A DNA stretch of 64,000 nt from Micromonospora sp. HM5-17 (GTDB lineage: Bacteria > Actinomycetota > Actinomycetes > Mycobacteriales > Micromonosporaceae). Shown here in pieces: positions 25,804 to 36,555 of the stretch (its first letter is position 1; each line of letters starts with the position of its first letter). The stretch covers positions 310,001 to 374,000 of the forward strand of contig NZ_RJWA01000002.1 of NCBI RefSeq assembly GCF_003762835.1. The letters run 5' to 3'. The notes under the pieces were generated by a model. The model did not search any database. It was not told the DNA's origin and worked only from the letters and a program-made list of their open reading frames with translations. The position numbers and the translations under genes were made by a program.

Positions 25804-26985
25804 ATGTCGGATGGCACGGTGGTGATCTGGGACGAGCGGCTGCTCACGTACGACCTGGGCGATCACCCGCTGGACCCGGTCCGGGTGGAGCTGACCCTCG
25901 CGCTCGCCCGCGAACTGGGCATCCTCGACCGTCCCGGTGTCCGGGTGGTGCCGCCGACCCCGGCCGACGACAGCGCGTTGGCCCGGGTGCACCGGCCGGA
26001 CTATCTCGACGCGGTGCGGGCGGCCCCGCACGACCCGCTCTTCTCCGGGTACGGCCTCGGCACCTCGGACAATCCCATCTTCGAGGGGATGCACGAGGCC
26101 AGCGCCCTCGTCGCCGGGGCCAGCCTGGCGGCGGCCGAGGCGGTCTGGCGGGGCGAGGCCCGGCGGGCGGTCAACATCGCCGGTGGACTGCACCACGCCA
26201 TGCCGAGCCGCGCGGCCGGCTTCTGCGTCTACAACGACCCGGCCGTGGCGATCGCCCGGCTGCTCGACCTCGGCGCGGAGCGGGTGGCCTACGTCGACGT
26301 CGACGTCCACCACGGCGACGGCGTCCAGCAGATGTTCTACGGGGATCCGCGCGTGCTGACCATCAGCCTTCACGAGACGCCGCTGGCGCTCTTCCCCGGC
26401 ACGGGGTTCTCCGACGAGATCGGCGGAGCCGGTGCCGAGGGCAGCGCGGCGAACCTCCCCCTGCCACCGGGCACCGGCGACGCCGGGTGGTTGCGGGCCT
26501 TCCATGCCGTCGTCCCGCCGCTGCTCCGGGCGTTCCGGCCGCAGATCCTGGTTACCCAGTGTGGCGCCGACAGCCACCGTCTCGATCCCCTCGCCGACCT
26601 GCGGTTGAGTGTGGACGGGCAGCGGGCCAGCTACCTCGCGCTGCGGGCGCTCGCAGACGAGCTCTGTGACGGCCGCTGGGTGGCCACCGGTGGGGGCGGT
26701 TACGCGCTGGTCGAGGTGGTGCCCCGGGCCTGGAGTCACCTGTTGGCCGTGGCCACCGGCGAACCCGTCGACCCGGACACGCCGACCCCACCGGCCTGGC
26801 GGTCGCTGGCCCGGGCTCGGCGGCCCGAACGCGAGGTGCCGCCACGGATGACCGACGACGCCGACGTGTCGTACGAGCCGTGGCAGCCGAGCGGCGAGCC
26901 GGACGCGGTGGACCGGGCGATCCTGGCCACCCGCAGGGCGGTCTTCCCGCTGTACGGCCTCGACCCGCAGGATCCGGCGGCCTGA
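25804..26985 (+). CDS. acuC: Acetoin utilisation protein AcuC-type deacetylase (histone deacetylase family)
   Basis: A 393-residue zinc-dependent deacetylase. Catalytic features are in place: NIAGGLHHAMPSRAAGFCVY, the His pair and Asp ligand in YVDVDVHHGDGVQQMFYGD, GTGFSDEIGGAGAEG, and TQCGADSHRLDPLADLRLS, then GGGGYALVEVVPRAWSH. In Bacillus and some actinobacteria AcuC deacetylates acetyl-CoA synthetase; that target is inferred here. The ATG at 25804 was preferred over the earlier one at 25795. The gene stands alone; no acetyltransferase partner is nearby. Confidence 0.9.
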   Translation: MSDGTVVIWDERLLTYDLGDHPLDPVRVELTLALARELGILDRPGVRVVPPTPADDSALARVHRPDYLDAVRAAPHDPLFSGYGLGTSDNPIFEGMHEASALVAGASLAAAEAVWRGEARRAVNIAGGLHHAMPSRAAGFCVYNDPAVAIARLLDLGAERVAYVDVDVHHGDGVQQMFYGDPRVLTISLHETPLALFPGTGFSDEIGGAGAEGSAANLPLPPGTGDAGWLRAFHAVVPPLLRAFRPQILVTQCGADSHRLDPLADLRLSVDGQRASYLALRALADELCDGRWVATGGGGYALVEVVPRAWSHLLAVATGEPVDPDTPTPPAWRSLARARRPEREVPPRMTDDADVSYEPWQPSGEPDAVDRAILATRRAVFPLYGLDPQDPAA

Positions 26986-27308
26986 ACCCTGGCGTTCACG
27001 GGGACGCCGGGGCCGCTGGCGCGCCGCGACCCCACCCCGCGGTCCGGGCGACGGTGGCGGACGACCCCGGCGACCGTCCGGCCCCGGTGGTGAACGGAAC
27101 GACCGCCGGACCTCGTTGCTGGTCTCCCGAGCCGCCAGGGCGGACGACCAGCACCATCCCGAGCGCCGTGCCGGTGCCCCGGGGCACGCCCGGAGCCGAC
27201 GTACCGTGCCGTTCCGCGTCGACGCCATCACCGCCGCGGAGGCCGGCACTCGCACCCGAACCCGCACCCGAAGGCCGTGACCGGCGCCTTGTCGTCTCAA
27301 AATAGTCT
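26986..27308. other. Convergent intergenic region between acuC and the TetR-type gene
   Basis: About 320 bp with no gene that I trust. A long interrupted complementarity (GTTCAC..CCGGGGCC near 26995-27020 with GGCCCCGGTGGTGAAC near 27080-27095) could form a structure. The last 20 bp belong to an unusually AT-rich patch that continues into the end of the regulator gene. Confidence 0.3.
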
Positions 27309-28250
27309 CTAATTTGTTTCAAAATCTGTCTCAAAAATGGCGTCGGTGGACCGGTCCGTCGGTTTCAGGTGCCGGTACACCGTCGCTCGGGAGACGCCCA
27401 GCCGGGCCGCGATCTGCTCCACCGTGTGCGAGCCGGTGGCGTGCAGGGCCCGGGCCGTCCGAATCTGCTCGCCGCTCATCGCCCGGGGGCGGCCGACGCC
27501 ACGCCGCCGGCCGCGGGTACCCCGCTCGGACGCCGTGGCCGGCGGGGCGCCGGCCGGCGCGAGCCGCTGGCCGGCGGCGGTCTCGTCCGGCCCATCCGGC
27601 CCGGCGACCTTGTCCGACCCGGTGCGTCGCTCGTCCCGGCCCGCCGCGAGCGGTGGCCGCGACCGGGGTGGCAGCTCCCCGTCGATGCCCGCCACCCCGT
27701 CCGGCGGTGCCTCACCCAGCAGCCGGGCCACCCCGTCGAGCAGCTCCACCCGTAGCTCCTCCACCGGAACGTCGGCGAAGAAGACGATCGGATCGCCCAG
27801 CATCGCGGTGGCCTGGACCGCGCGGATCTGTTCGATCCGGGTCGCCCCGGGGCCGGCGACGAGGTTGTACGCGTCCCGGGCGATCCGCATCATCCGGGTC
27901 AGGGTGCTGCCGTGACGGATCACGGAGAGGTCGTTGAAGACCATCCCGAGCGGGCGGCGGTGGGTGAGCAGGGTGTCGAGCCAGCCCTCCAGGGCCGCCC
28001 AGCGGGCCGCCGGCCAGGGCAGCCGGGCCGCCCGGGCCACGGCGGCCTCCAGGTCGGAGAGCAGCGGCTCGATCAGCGCCAGCAGCAGGTCCTCCTTGCT
28101 CGGAAAGTGGTAGAGGATGGCGGCCTTGGTGAGCCCGAGCTGATCGGCGATCGCCCGTAGCGAGGTGCGCTGGTAGCCGTGCGCGGCGAAGAGGTCGAGG
28201 GCGGTCTGCAGGATCCGCCCCCGGGTGTCCGGAGCGGTCGGTCGGTCCAT
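27309..28250 (-). CDS. TetR-like regulator fused to a C-terminal resolvase-type helix-turn-helix
   Basis: About 313 residues. Residues 7-55 form a TetR N-terminal domain (RGRILQTALDLFAAHGYQRT, GLTKAAILYHFPSKEDLLLA) and a TetR-like ligand domain follows to about 195. After a low-complexity linker comes a second DNA-binding domain of the HTH_7/resolvase type (RGVGRPRAMSGEQIRTARAL, TVEQIAARLGVSRATVYRHL, near residues 252-300). Two DNA-binding domains in one TetR regulator are unusual. It is divergent from an ABC exporter pair and probably represses it, as many TetR-exporter units do. The ATG at 28250 gives the usual short lead before the HTH. Confidence 0.88.
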   Translation of the reverse strand: MDRPTAPDTRGRILQTALDLFAAHGYQRTSLRAIADQLGLTKAAILYHFPSKEDLLLALIEPLLSDLEAAVARAARLPWPAARWAALEGWLDTLLTHRRPLGMVFNDLSVIRHGSTLTRMMRIARDAYNLVAGPGATRIEQIRAVQATAMLGDPIVFFADVPVEELRVELLDGVARLLGEAPPDGVAGIDGELPPRSRPPLAAGRDERRTGSDKVAGPDGPDETAAGQRLAPAGAPPATASERGTRGRRRGVGRPRAMSGEQIRTARALHATGSHTVEQIAARLGVSRATVYRHLKPTDRSTDAIFETDFETN

Positions 28251-28304
28251 TCCCGCAGCGTACCGGCTCCTGACCGGCGATAAGATCGCTGCTCGCGCAG
28301 CCCC

Positions 28305-28319
28305 TACCATCGGTCAGTA
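28305..28319. promoter_or_regulatory. Candidate TetR operator
   Basis: TACCATCGGTCAGTA is an imperfect dyad (TAC-N3-C-N-G-N3-GTA) in the short divergent region between the regulator and the ABC ATPase gene, a usual place for a TetR operator. No second copy was seen. Confidence 0.3.
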
Positions 28320-28373
28320 CACTCGAGGCGAGACGCGCGGAGATGTCGCGCTCGACTCACGTAAGGGGGTGCC

Positions 28374-29300
28374 ATGACGGCGATCTCGGTGGCCGGCCTG
28401 GTGAAGACCTTCGGAACCACCCGCGCGCTGGACGGGCTCGACCTGACCGTCCGGGCCGGCGAGGTGCACGGGTTCCTCGGTCCCAACGGGGCGGGCAAGT
28501 CCACCACGATCCGGATCATGCTCGGGCTGCTGCGCCGGGACGGGGGCCGGGTCACCGTACTCGGCGGTGACCCGTGGCGGGACGCGGTGTCGTTGCACCG
28601 CCGTCTCGCGTACGTGCCGGGGGACGTCAATCTCTGGCCGAACCTCTCCGGCGGGGAGGCGATCGACCTCTTCGGCGCCCTGCGCGGTGGGCTCGACCGG
28701 AGACGCCGCGACGAACTGCTGGAACGCTTCGACCTCGACCCGACCAAGAAGTGCCGCACCTACTCCAAGGGCAACCGGCAGAAGGTGGCCCTCGTCGCCG
28801 CCTTCGCCTCCGACGTGGAGCTGTACATCCTCGACGAGCCGACCTCGGGCCTGGACCCGCTGATGGAGGCGGTCTTCCAGGACCACGTCCGGCAGCTGCG
28901 GGACGCCGGACGGACGGTGCTGCTGTCCAGCCACGTGATGGCCGAGGTCGAGGCGCTCTGCGACCGGGTCAGCATCATCCGCTCCGGCCGGACGGTCGAG
29001 TCGGGCACCCTCGCGGAGCTGCGCCACCTGACCCGGACACCGATGACGGTCGAGACCGAGCGGCCGGTCGACGGGCTCGCCGACCTGCCCGGGGTGTACG
29101 CGGTGAGCGTCGAGGGGACGACCACCCGGTTCGAGGTGGAGTCCGGCACGCTCGATCCGGTGCTGCGGCACCTCACGGAGTTCGGCGTACGGTCGCTGAC
29201 CAGCACCCCGCCGACGCTGGAGGAGCTGTTCCTGCGGCACTACGGGGACGACCTCACGACCTCCGAGGCGGCACGGCCGGTGGCGGCGGGTGTCCGATGA
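28374..29300 (+). CDS. ABC transporter ATP-binding protein (drug/polyketide-export type)
   Basis: A 308-residue ATPase of the DrrA/ABC-2 type. Walker [10 protein letters not shown] (about residues 38-46), Q-loop and signature region [16 protein letters not shown] (a degenerate signature with SKGN in place of LSGG), Walker [14 protein letters not shown], and the switch in [15 protein letters not shown]-terminal regulatory extension of about 90 residues is typical of antibiotic exporters. It overlaps the permease start (ATGA). Start has GTAAGGGGG upstream. Confidence 0.92.
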   Translation: MTAISVAGLVKTFGTTRALDGLDLTVRAGEVHGFLGPNGAGKSTTIRIMLGLLRRDGGRVTVLGGDPWRDAVSLHRRLAYVPGDVNLWPNLSGGEAIDLFGALRGGLDRRRRDELLERFDLDPTKKCRTYSKGNRQKVALVAAFASDVELYILDEPTSGLDPLMEAVFQDHVRQLRDAGRTVLLSSHVMAEVEALCDRVSIIRSGRTVESGTLAELRHLTRTPMTVETERPVDGLADLPGVYAVSVEGTTTRFEVESGTLDPVLRHLTEFGVRSLTSTPPTLEELFLRHYGDDLTTSEAARPVAAGVR

Positions 29301-30925
29301 ACGGCTTCACCGGCACGCTTCGACTGACCCGGCTCGCCATTCGTCGGGACCGGGTGAAACTCCTGGTCTGGGCGGTGGCCGTGCCGGGCATCGGGGCCAC
29401 CATCATGCAGAGCGTGGCCGGCCTGTACCCGACCGAACAGGACCGGATCAGCTACGCCATCACCAGCGCCGCCAGCGTGGTTGCCCGGGCCTTCAACGGG
29501 CCCGCCTCCGGGCCGAGCCTGGGCGCGGTGGTCACCGCCGAGACGTACACCAGCCTGGCCGTGCTCGCCGCCCTGTTGAGTACCTTCGCCGTGGTCCGGC
29601 ACACCCGGCAGAACGAGGAGACCGGGCGGTCCGAACTGCTCGGGTCGGCGGTGGTCGGCCGGCACGCCCCGCTGAGCGCGGCGCTGCTGGCGACGGCGGG
29701 GGCGAACCTGGTCAGCGGGGTGCTGTTGGCCCTGGTGTTCGTCGGCGGCGACCTGCCGTTGTCCGGCTCCGTCGCGTTCGCCGCCGCGATCGCCGGCATC
29801 GGCATCTCGTTCGCCGCGATCGCCGCGGTGGCCGCGCAGATCTCGGGTACGTCACGCGGGGCCAACGGCATCGCCGCCGCCTCGGTCGGGGCCGCCTTCC
29901 TGCTCCGCGCCGCCGGCTACGCCTGGGGCGACGTGTCGGCGGACGGTCTCCGGGTGATCAGTGCCTGGCCCTCCTGGCTCTCGCCGCTGGGCTGGGCCAA
30001 CCAGGTCCGGCCGTTCGACGGGAACCGGTGGTGGGTCTTCGCCCTGACCGCCGGCTTCTCGGCGGCCGCCGTCGGCGTGGCGTTCCTGCTCACCACGCGC
30101 CGGGATCTCGGCAGCGGCCTGCTGGCGGTCCGGCGCGGCCCGGCGACGGCGGCCCCCGGTCTGCTCAGCCCGCTCGGTCTGGCCTGGCGACTCCAGCGGG
30201 GTGTGCTGCTCGGCTGGGCGATCGGGATCGCGGTGATGGGGCTGGCGATGGGTTCGGTCGGCAACGAGATGGAGAGCTTCGTCGGGGAGAGCGCGCAGGC
30301 GGCCGAGCTGATCGTCCAGCTCGGCGGTACCGACCAGCTGGTCGACGCGTTCCTGGGTGTGGTGATGGCGATGTTCGCCCTGGCTGTGGCGGGCTACGCC
30401 ACCCAGGCGGTGCTCCGGCTGCGTGGCGAGGAGGCGCTCGGGACGCTGGAAGGGCTCCTCGCCACCGTGGTGAGCCGGCCCCGCTGGCTCCTCGGGCACC
30501 TGCTCTGCGCCGGGCTCGGCACCGTGGGTCTGCTCGCCCTCGCCGGGGCCAGCACCGGGCTGGGCTACGGGCTGGTGGCCGGGGACATCGGGCACGAGCT
30601 CGGTCGGATGACCGTTGCCGGGCTGGTGCAGGCGCCGGGAGCGCTGGTCCTGGCCGGGTTGGTGGTCGTGTTCTTCGGGCTGCTGCCCCGGTGGTCGGTG
30701 GCGCTCGCCTGGTCGGCCCTGCTGCTCTGCGTCCTGCTGGGACAGCTCGGCGCGCTGTTGGACCTGCCGCAGCCGGTGCTGAACATCTCGCCGTTCACCC
30801 ACCTGCCGGCGGTGCCGGCCGCCGACCCCACCGTCACGCCGTTGGTGGTGCTGTCGCTCGTCGCCGTGGCGCTGGCCGGGGCGGGGCTGGCGCTGTTCCG
30901 CCGGCGCGACCTGGCGCTCGGCTGA
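29297..30925 (+). CDS. ABC transporter permease (ABC-2 type, exporter of polyketide antibiotics family)
   Basis: A 542-residue membrane protein with about 12 hydrophobic segments, seen as two related halves of six helices (first half begins [20 protein letters not shown], second half begins [20 protein letters not shown]). This doubled form is the usual permease of actinobacterial exporters annotated as polyketide antibiotic exporters. It pairs with the ATPase just upstream (4-bp overlap) under likely control of the divergent TetR-like protein. The substrate cannot be predicted; no antibiotic cluster is in the window. Confidence 0.88.
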   Translation: MNGFTGTLRLTRLAIRRDRVKLLVWAVAVPGIGATIMQSVAGLYPTEQDRISYAITSAASVVARAFNGPASGPSLGAVVTAETYTSLAVLAALLSTFAVVRHTRQNEETGRSELLGSAVVGRHAPLSAALLATAGANLVSGVLLALVFVGGDLPLSGSVAFAAAIAGIGISFAAIAAVAAQISGTSRGANGIAAASVGAAFLLRAAGYAWGDVSADGLRVISAWPSWLSPLGWANQVRPFDGNRWWVFALTAGFSAAAVGVAFLLTTRRDLGSGLLAVRRGPATAAPGLLSPLGLAWRLQRGVLLGWAIGIAVMGLAMGSVGNEMESFVGESAQAAELIVQLGGTDQLVDAFLGVVMAMFALAVAGYATQAVLRLRGEEALGTLEGLLATVVSRPRWLLGHLLCAGLGTVGLLALAGASTGLGYGLVAGDIGHELGRMTVAGLVQAPGALVLAGLVVVFFGLLPRWSVALAWSALLLCVLLGQLGALLDLPQPVLNISPFTHLPAVPAADPTVTPLVVLSLVAVALAGAGLALFRRRDLALG

Positions 30926-30966
30926 GCCGGTCACCCGCCGGGCCGCCGGGCGGTCTCGCCCGTACA

Positions 30967-31008
30967 CCGCGGGTCCCGGCCACCGTCACTGTGGGCCGGG
31001 ACCCGCGG
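30967..31008. terminator. Bidirectional hairpin terminator
   Basis: CCGCGGGTCCCGGCC (30967-30981) pairs over 15 bp with GGCCGGGACCCGCGG (30994-31008), loop of 12 nt. It separates the exporter operon from the convergent sigma factor gene. Confidence 0.75.
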
Positions 31009-31016
31009 CGACCACG

Positions 31017-32072
<1,056 letters not shown>

Positions 32073-32370
32073 CGTCTGTCGCCTCCCCGCTTCGACAAAG
32101 TGGCGCGTACCAGCGGACAACCGCGCTGGTGTCACCTAGCTTGGCCGGTGGGGCGTGAAACTCCGGTGAGGCGACCGATCGGATGGCATGAATCCGGGAG
32201 GTGCACGGTGGAGGTTCGACCCGGTTCCGTGCATTTGTCTGCCCGGCCGGCCGATTCCCGTGGGCCGGCTCTTGCCCGCGATCGCTACGGTGCGACCGGG
32301 CCGGCGGTCGTGGATCCCACGGTACGCCGGGCGGCCGAGGAGCGCCGGAGTCGAACGGACGGAGGACGTG

Positions 32371-33159
32371 GTGGTCTTCAAGCGGTTGCTACAGGCGATG
32401 GGCGTGGGCGGCCCGTCGGTCGAGACGGTGCTGGTCAACCCCAACTGCCGGCCGGGCGGGTATCTCGAGGGCCAGATCCACGTCGTCGGAGGTGACCACC
32501 CGGTCGACATCTCGTACGTGGCGCTGGGGCTGGTGACCCGGGTCGAGGTGGAGAGCGGCGACGCCGAGTACGACACCATCCAGGAGTTCCACCGGCAGCA
32601 GGCGGCCGGCCCGTTCCGGCTGGGCAGCGGCGAGCGCCGGGACATCCCGTTCCGGTTCGAGGTGCCGTGGGAGACGCCGATCACCGAGATCGGTGGCCAG
32701 CACCTACACGGGATGACGATGGGCCTGCGTACCGAGCTCGAAGTCGCCCGGGCCGTGGACAAGGGCGACCTCGACCCGGTGGCGGTCTACCCGCTCCCGG
32801 CCCAGGAGCAGATCATCGCCGCCCTCTTCCAGCTCGGCTTCCGGTTCAGCCGGGCGGACGTCGAACGCGGGCACATCTACGGCGTCCGGCAGTCGCTACC
32901 GTTCTACCAGGAGATCGAGTTCTACCCCGGCCCCCGGTACGCCCGGGCGATCAACCAGCTCGAGCTGACGTTCGTCGCCACGCCCCAGGAACTCCAGGTC
33001 GTCCTGGAACTCGACAAACGCGGCGGGCTCTTCACCGAGGGCCGTGACGCGTTCGGCCGGTTCACCGTCGACTACGCCACGGTGGATCGGACCGACTGGG
33101 CGAGCCAGCTCGACCGTTGGCTGCGACAGTCGCTGCAGCGGCGTGGTCTTTTCTTCTGA
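32371..33159 (+). CDS. Sporulation-control protein Spo0M-like (arrestin-fold)
   Basis: A 262-residue protein beginning (GTG) VVFKRLLQAMGVGGPSVETV, the usual start of the Spo0M family, followed by beta-rich segments (GGYLEGQIHVVGGDHPVDIS, RDIPFRFEVPWETPITEIGG, LRTELEVARAVDKGDLDPVA). Spo0M proteins have an arrestin-like fold and influence sporulation or cell division in Bacillus; in actinomycetes the role is not well defined. The start was chosen by GGAGG five bp before GTG. It is divergent from sigB. Confidence 0.9.
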   Translation: MVFKRLLQAMGVGGPSVETVLVNPNCRPGGYLEGQIHVVGGDHPVDISYVALGLVTRVEVESGDAEYDTIQEFHRQQAAGPFRLGSGERRDIPFRFEVPWETPITEIGGQHLHGMTMGLRTELEVARAVDKGDLDPVAVYPLPAQEQIIAALFQLGFRFSRADVERGHIYGVRQSLPFYQEIEFYPGPRYARAINQLELTFVATPQELQVVLELDKRGGLFTEGRDAFGRFTVDYATVDRTDWASQLDRWLRQSLQRRGLFF

Positions 33160-33280
33160 CGCCCAGCGATTCGGAGGCCCAGCTGCTTCCGCCTCCGGGT
33201 CCGCTCCTTGCACGATCCGGGTGCGCTCCGGCCGCCGTCCAGGTCGTGGCCGCGGCATCGAAACGCGGCGCCGGCGGCGG

Positions 33281-33703
33281 TCAGAGTTCCAGCAGCACCG
33301 TCCGCGGGCCGACGTTGACGCTCTCGACCAGCATGTGTGCCCGGAAGCGCCCGGTGGCCACCGTCGCGCCCCGACTCCGCAGCGCCTCGACGACGGCGGT
33401 CACCAACGGCTCGGCGATCTCTGCCGGGGCCGCCGCCGTCCAGCTCGGCCGCCGTCCCTTGCGGGTGTCGCCGTACAGGGTGAACTGGCTGACCACCAGG
33501 ATCGGTGCCCCGGTCTCCGCCGCCGACCGCTCGTCGTCGAGAATGCGCAGCTCGTGCACCTTGCGGGCCATCGTCGCGGCGGTGGCCACGGTGTCGCCGT
33601 GGGTCACCCCGAGCAGGACGAGCAGCCCGTCCGAGATCGCCCCGACCACCTCACCGTCCACCGTCACACTGGCCCGGCTGACCGTCTGCACCACCGCCCG
33701 CAC
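33281..33703 (-). CDS. dtd: D-aminoacyl-tRNA deacylase
   Basis: A 140-residue enzyme that removes D-amino acids wrongly attached to tRNA. Motifs are complete: N-terminal [17 protein letters not shown], the [17 protein letters not shown] active-site segment and [11 protein letters not shown] carrying the Gly-Pro motif at the C-terminus. It is separated by 5 bp from the preceding methyltransferase stop on the same strand, so the two are probably not co-transcribed in a fixed order but lie head-to-tail with the methyltransferase downstream of dtd. Confidence 0.97.
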   Translation of the reverse strand: MRAVVQTVSRASVTVDGEVVGAISDGLLVLLGVTHGDTVATAATMARKVHELRILDDERSAAETGAPILVVSQFTLYGDTRKGRRPSWTAAAPAEIAEPLVTAVVEALRSRGATVATGRFRAHMLVESVNVGPRTVLLEL

Positions 33704-33708
33704 GGGGG

Positions 33709-35193
33709 TCAGTCTGCCACGGGGACGAGGATGCCGCGCTCGACGAGGTGGGCGACGATCGGTCCGGCCGCCTCGGCGAGATCCTCCGCCGGTACGTCGT
33801 GCGCGAGCGCCAGCACCGCGAGCTGATCCCGTAGCGGCACCTGCCCGTTGGCCCCACCGACCAGGGCCAACACCAGGGGATCGACCTCCTCGCTCCAGCG
33901 CAGCCCGTGCGACATCACCAGCACCTGCCGGTCCACCACCCAGCCCTCGTCGCCCATCGCGGCCTCCTGGCGCAGGCGCAGCCCGTCCGCGGCCCGGAAG
34001 CGGGTGGCCAGCAGCCTGTCCTCGTCGCGGGCCCGCAGCCAGTCCTGCCGGTCGAACCAGGCGGCGATCTGCTCGCCCATCGGGGGCTGCACCTGCTGGC
34101 GTAGGTCCTCGACCCGTACCACCGGATCGTCGTGCCCGCCCCGTCGGAGACTGATCAGCCCGAAGCCGATCGCCTCCACCTTGTGCGCGTCGAACCAGTC
34201 CAGCCAGGCCGCGATCCGGTCCGGGTCGGGTGCCTCACCGGCGTCGGTCAGCCACAGGTCGACGTACGCCATCGGCTCGGCCACCTCGCGCTGCACGACC
34301 CAGGCGTCCAGCCCGGTGCCGGTGAACCAGCCGGCGACCCGCTCACCCCAGTCCTCGCCGGCCACGTGTAGCCAGTTGGCCAGGTACTGCATCGTGCCGC
34401 CCTCGGTGAGCAGGTCCGGCGCGGCGGCGGCGAGTTCCGCCGCGATGCCGTCACCGACCCGGCCCGAGTCGCGGTAGCTGTGCGTCGCGGTGCCGGGGCC
34501 GACCACGAAGGGCGGATTGCTCACCACCAGGTCGAACCGGCGGCCGGCCACCGGCGCGACCAGGTCGCCCTTGAGCAGTTCCCAGCGGTACCCGTTCAGC
34601 GCCGCCGTGGTCGCGGCGAAGCGCAGCGCCCGGTCCGAGATGTCGGTGGCGGTGACGGACCGGGCGTGTTCGGTCAGGTGCAGCGCCTGCACCCCGCTGC
34701 CGGTCCCGAGGTCGAGGGCGGTCGCGACCGGGCGGCGGATGGTCGCTCCGAGCAGGGTGGTGGAGGCGCCGCCGATGCCGAGCACGTGGTCCGGCGGGAG
34801 GGGCCGGCCCGGACGGGCGCTGGCCGGCACGTCGGAGAGCACCCACCAGTTGTCGCCGTACGGCTCCAGGTCGACGCCCTGGCGCAGGCCGTCGCCGTAC
34901 GGCTCGACCAGGCCACCGGCGAGCGCCTCGGCCAGCGGCAGCGGCGCGAGGGCCGCCCGGACCGCCGCCTCGGGCTCGGTCTGCCCGCAGACGAAGAGCC
35001 GGATCAGCGTGGCGAGCGGGTCCCGGTCCATGGTGGCCCGCAGCGCCGCCCGGAAGTCGTTGCGGGCCAGGCCGCTGGTGGCCCGCGAACCGAGCCGTTC
35101 GGCGATGCCGCTCGACGTGTATCGGGCGGCGGTGAGCGCCTCCCGGAGCTGATCCACCCCGGCGGGGGACAGCAGCATGTCGTACCGGTCCAC
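33709..35193 (-). CDS. SAM-dependent methyltransferase (DUF7059/DUF7782-type)
   Basis: A 494-residue protein. It has an N-terminal helical domain (residues 1-140), then a Rossmann SAM-binding domain with [15 protein letters not shown] and the catalytic motif NPPF ([14 protein letters not shown]), as in enzymes that methylate an amide or exocyclic amine nitrogen (HemK/RlmG style). A C-terminal domain of about 170 residues unique to the actinobacterial group follows. The GTG at 35193 gives [20 protein letters not shown]. The substrate is unknown; the NPPF motif suggests RNA, DNA or a protein glutamine. Confidence 0.88.
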   Translation of the reverse strand: MDRYDMLLSPAGVDQLREALTAARYTSSGIAERLGSRATSGLARNDFRAALRATMDRDPLATLIRLFVCGQTEPEAAVRAALAPLPLAEALAGGLVEPYGDGLRQGVDLEPYGDNWWVLSDVPASARPGRPLPPDHVLGIGGASTTLLGATIRRPVATALDLGTGSGVQALHLTEHARSVTATDISDRALRFAATTAALNGYRWELLKGDLVAPVAGRRFDLVVSNPPFVVGPGTATHSYRDSGRVGDGIAAELAAAAPDLLTEGGTMQYLANWLHVAGEDWGERVAGWFTGTGLDAWVVQREVAEPMAYVDLWLTDAGEAPDPDRIAAWLDWFDAHKVEAIGFGLISLRRGGHDDPVVRVEDLRQQVQPPMGEQIAAWFDRQDWLRARDEDRLLATRFRAADGLRLRQEAAMGDEGWVVDRQVLVMSHGLRWSEEVDPLVLALVGGANGQVPLRDQLAVLALAHDVPAEDLAEAAGPIVAHLVERGILVPVAD

Positions 35194-35266
35194 GCGTCCA
35201 TCCTGCCCGCCGGGGCCGGCGGCCTGCCCGCAACCCCCGGACCGGCGCGTCGAACACCCCGTCGGG

Positions 35267-36466
35267 TTACCGGCGGTTCCCCGGCGGCCCCGTCTCACCA
35301 ACCGGTTCGGCGACGTGCTCGCCTGGCCCGCTGGGTCGGCCGCCCGATCCGGTGGTGGGCTCGGCGCCGTCGGTCCGCGGGAGATCCGGTGCGGTGGTTC
35401 CGTGAGCGCGGTCGGCGGGGCCGGTGCCGAGCGCCGTCGGCGGCGCCCCGACCGGCCAGGTCCCGGCGGCGGGAGCGGGCGGCCACCCCGTCGGCGCCGG
35501 CGGTCCCGCCGCCCCGGCGGACGGTGGCGTCGCCATCCCGGTCGGCGGCACCGCTTCGGGAGAGACGGTGGCCAGTCCCCGGCGGCGGGCCAGTCGGAGC
35601 ACCACGATGGTGTAGCCGAGGTGCACCAGCACGCTGACCGCGAAGATCTCCCAGGTGGCGTCTGCCGCGGCCTCCTCGGCGGCCAGCTCACCCGTCGCGG
35701 CCGCGCCCCCGAACGCGATGAGGTTGTTGACCACGTGAAGCGCGACCGCGGCCTCCAGACCGCCGGTACGGACGGTCAACCAGCCGGTCAGCGTCGCCAT
35801 GATGGCGAGGTCGGCGAAGCCCCACCGGGTGCCCCAGCCGTGCGCCGCCGCGAAGAGCACCGCCTGCACCAGGATCGCCGGCCACGGCGTACGGAGGAAC
35901 GCCCCGACGCCCTGCAGCAGCCAGCCGCGGAAGACGTACTCCTCGGCGGCGGCCTGGAACGGCACCAGCACCAGGAGCACGGCCAGGGCGCCGAGGAAGC
36001 CGAGCCAGCCAGGCCAGCCCGTCCCGGCCGGTGCCGGTTCGTCGTCCCCGCCGGTCAGGGCCAGCAGGCCGATGCCCCCGCCGAGCAGCACCACCACCGC
36101 CGGTACGGCGACCAGGAGGCAGGTGCCGAGCCAGCGCCAGCGGAGCCGGCCGCAGACCGAGGAGATCGTCCCCACCGGCCGGGCCTGCACCCAGCGGACC
36201 GCGAGCAGGGTGAGCGGGAGCGCCACGGCGATGGCGACGAGGCCGACGGCGAGGTCGGCCAGCGGCCCGAGTGTGGGAGGCGCGTCGGGGGTGGCGGATC
36301 TCCCGGCGAGGTGACCGATGGCGGCCATGACCCCGTAGAGCAGGCAGATCGCCGTGAGGAGTCCGACGGCGAGCAACACGGTACCGAGTACCGGCCGCCA
36401 CCAGCGGTGCCGGGCGGTCCGGGCCAGCCGGTGGTAGGGCGTACCGGGCGGAGGTGGAGTGGTCAC
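35267..36466 (-). CDS. CPBP family intramembrane metalloprotease (Abi/CAAX-like)
   Basis: A 399-residue membrane protein with about eight hydrophobic segments. The CPBP motifs are present: EEYVFRGW (Glu175-Glu176, Arg180), FAAAHGWG (His209) and HVVNNLIA (His244), which would bind zinc in the membrane. A Pro/Ala/Gly-rich C-terminal tail of about 100 residues is cytoplasmic and poorly conserved. Members process prenylated or hydrophobic peptides or act in self-immunity; the role here is unknown. Confidence 0.9.
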   Translation of the reverse strand: MTTPPPPGTPYHRLARTARHRWWRPVLGTVLLAVGLLTAICLLYGVMAAIGHLAGRSATPDAPPTLGPLADLAVGLVAIAVALPLTLLAVRWVQARPVGTISSVCGRLRWRWLGTCLLVAVPAVVVLLGGGIGLLALTGGDDEPAPAGTGWPGWLGFLGALAVLLVLVPFQAAAEEYVFRGWLLQGVGAFLRTPWPAILVQAVLFAAAHGWGTRWGFADLAIMATLTGWLTVRTGGLEAAVALHVVNNLIAFGGAAATGELAAEEAAADATWEIFAVSVLVHLGYTIVVLRLARRRGLATVSPEAVPPTGMATPPSAGAAGPPAPTGWPPAPAAGTWPVGAPPTALGTGPADRAHGTTAPDLPRTDGAEPTTGSGGRPSGPGEHVAEPVGETGPPGNRR

Positions 36467-36555
36467 GGCCCCCAGCCTGCCGGCCGGAGCCGAGGACCGC
36501 AGCCCCGGGAGTGGATCGGATCGAAATCAGTCGCCCGCGCCGGGGCCCGCCACGG

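Noticed and set aside
28374-30925. Evidence for a biosynthetic gene cluster around the exporter
   Set aside because: No synthase, tailoring or precursor genes lie nearby; the exporter pair with its regulator stands alone.
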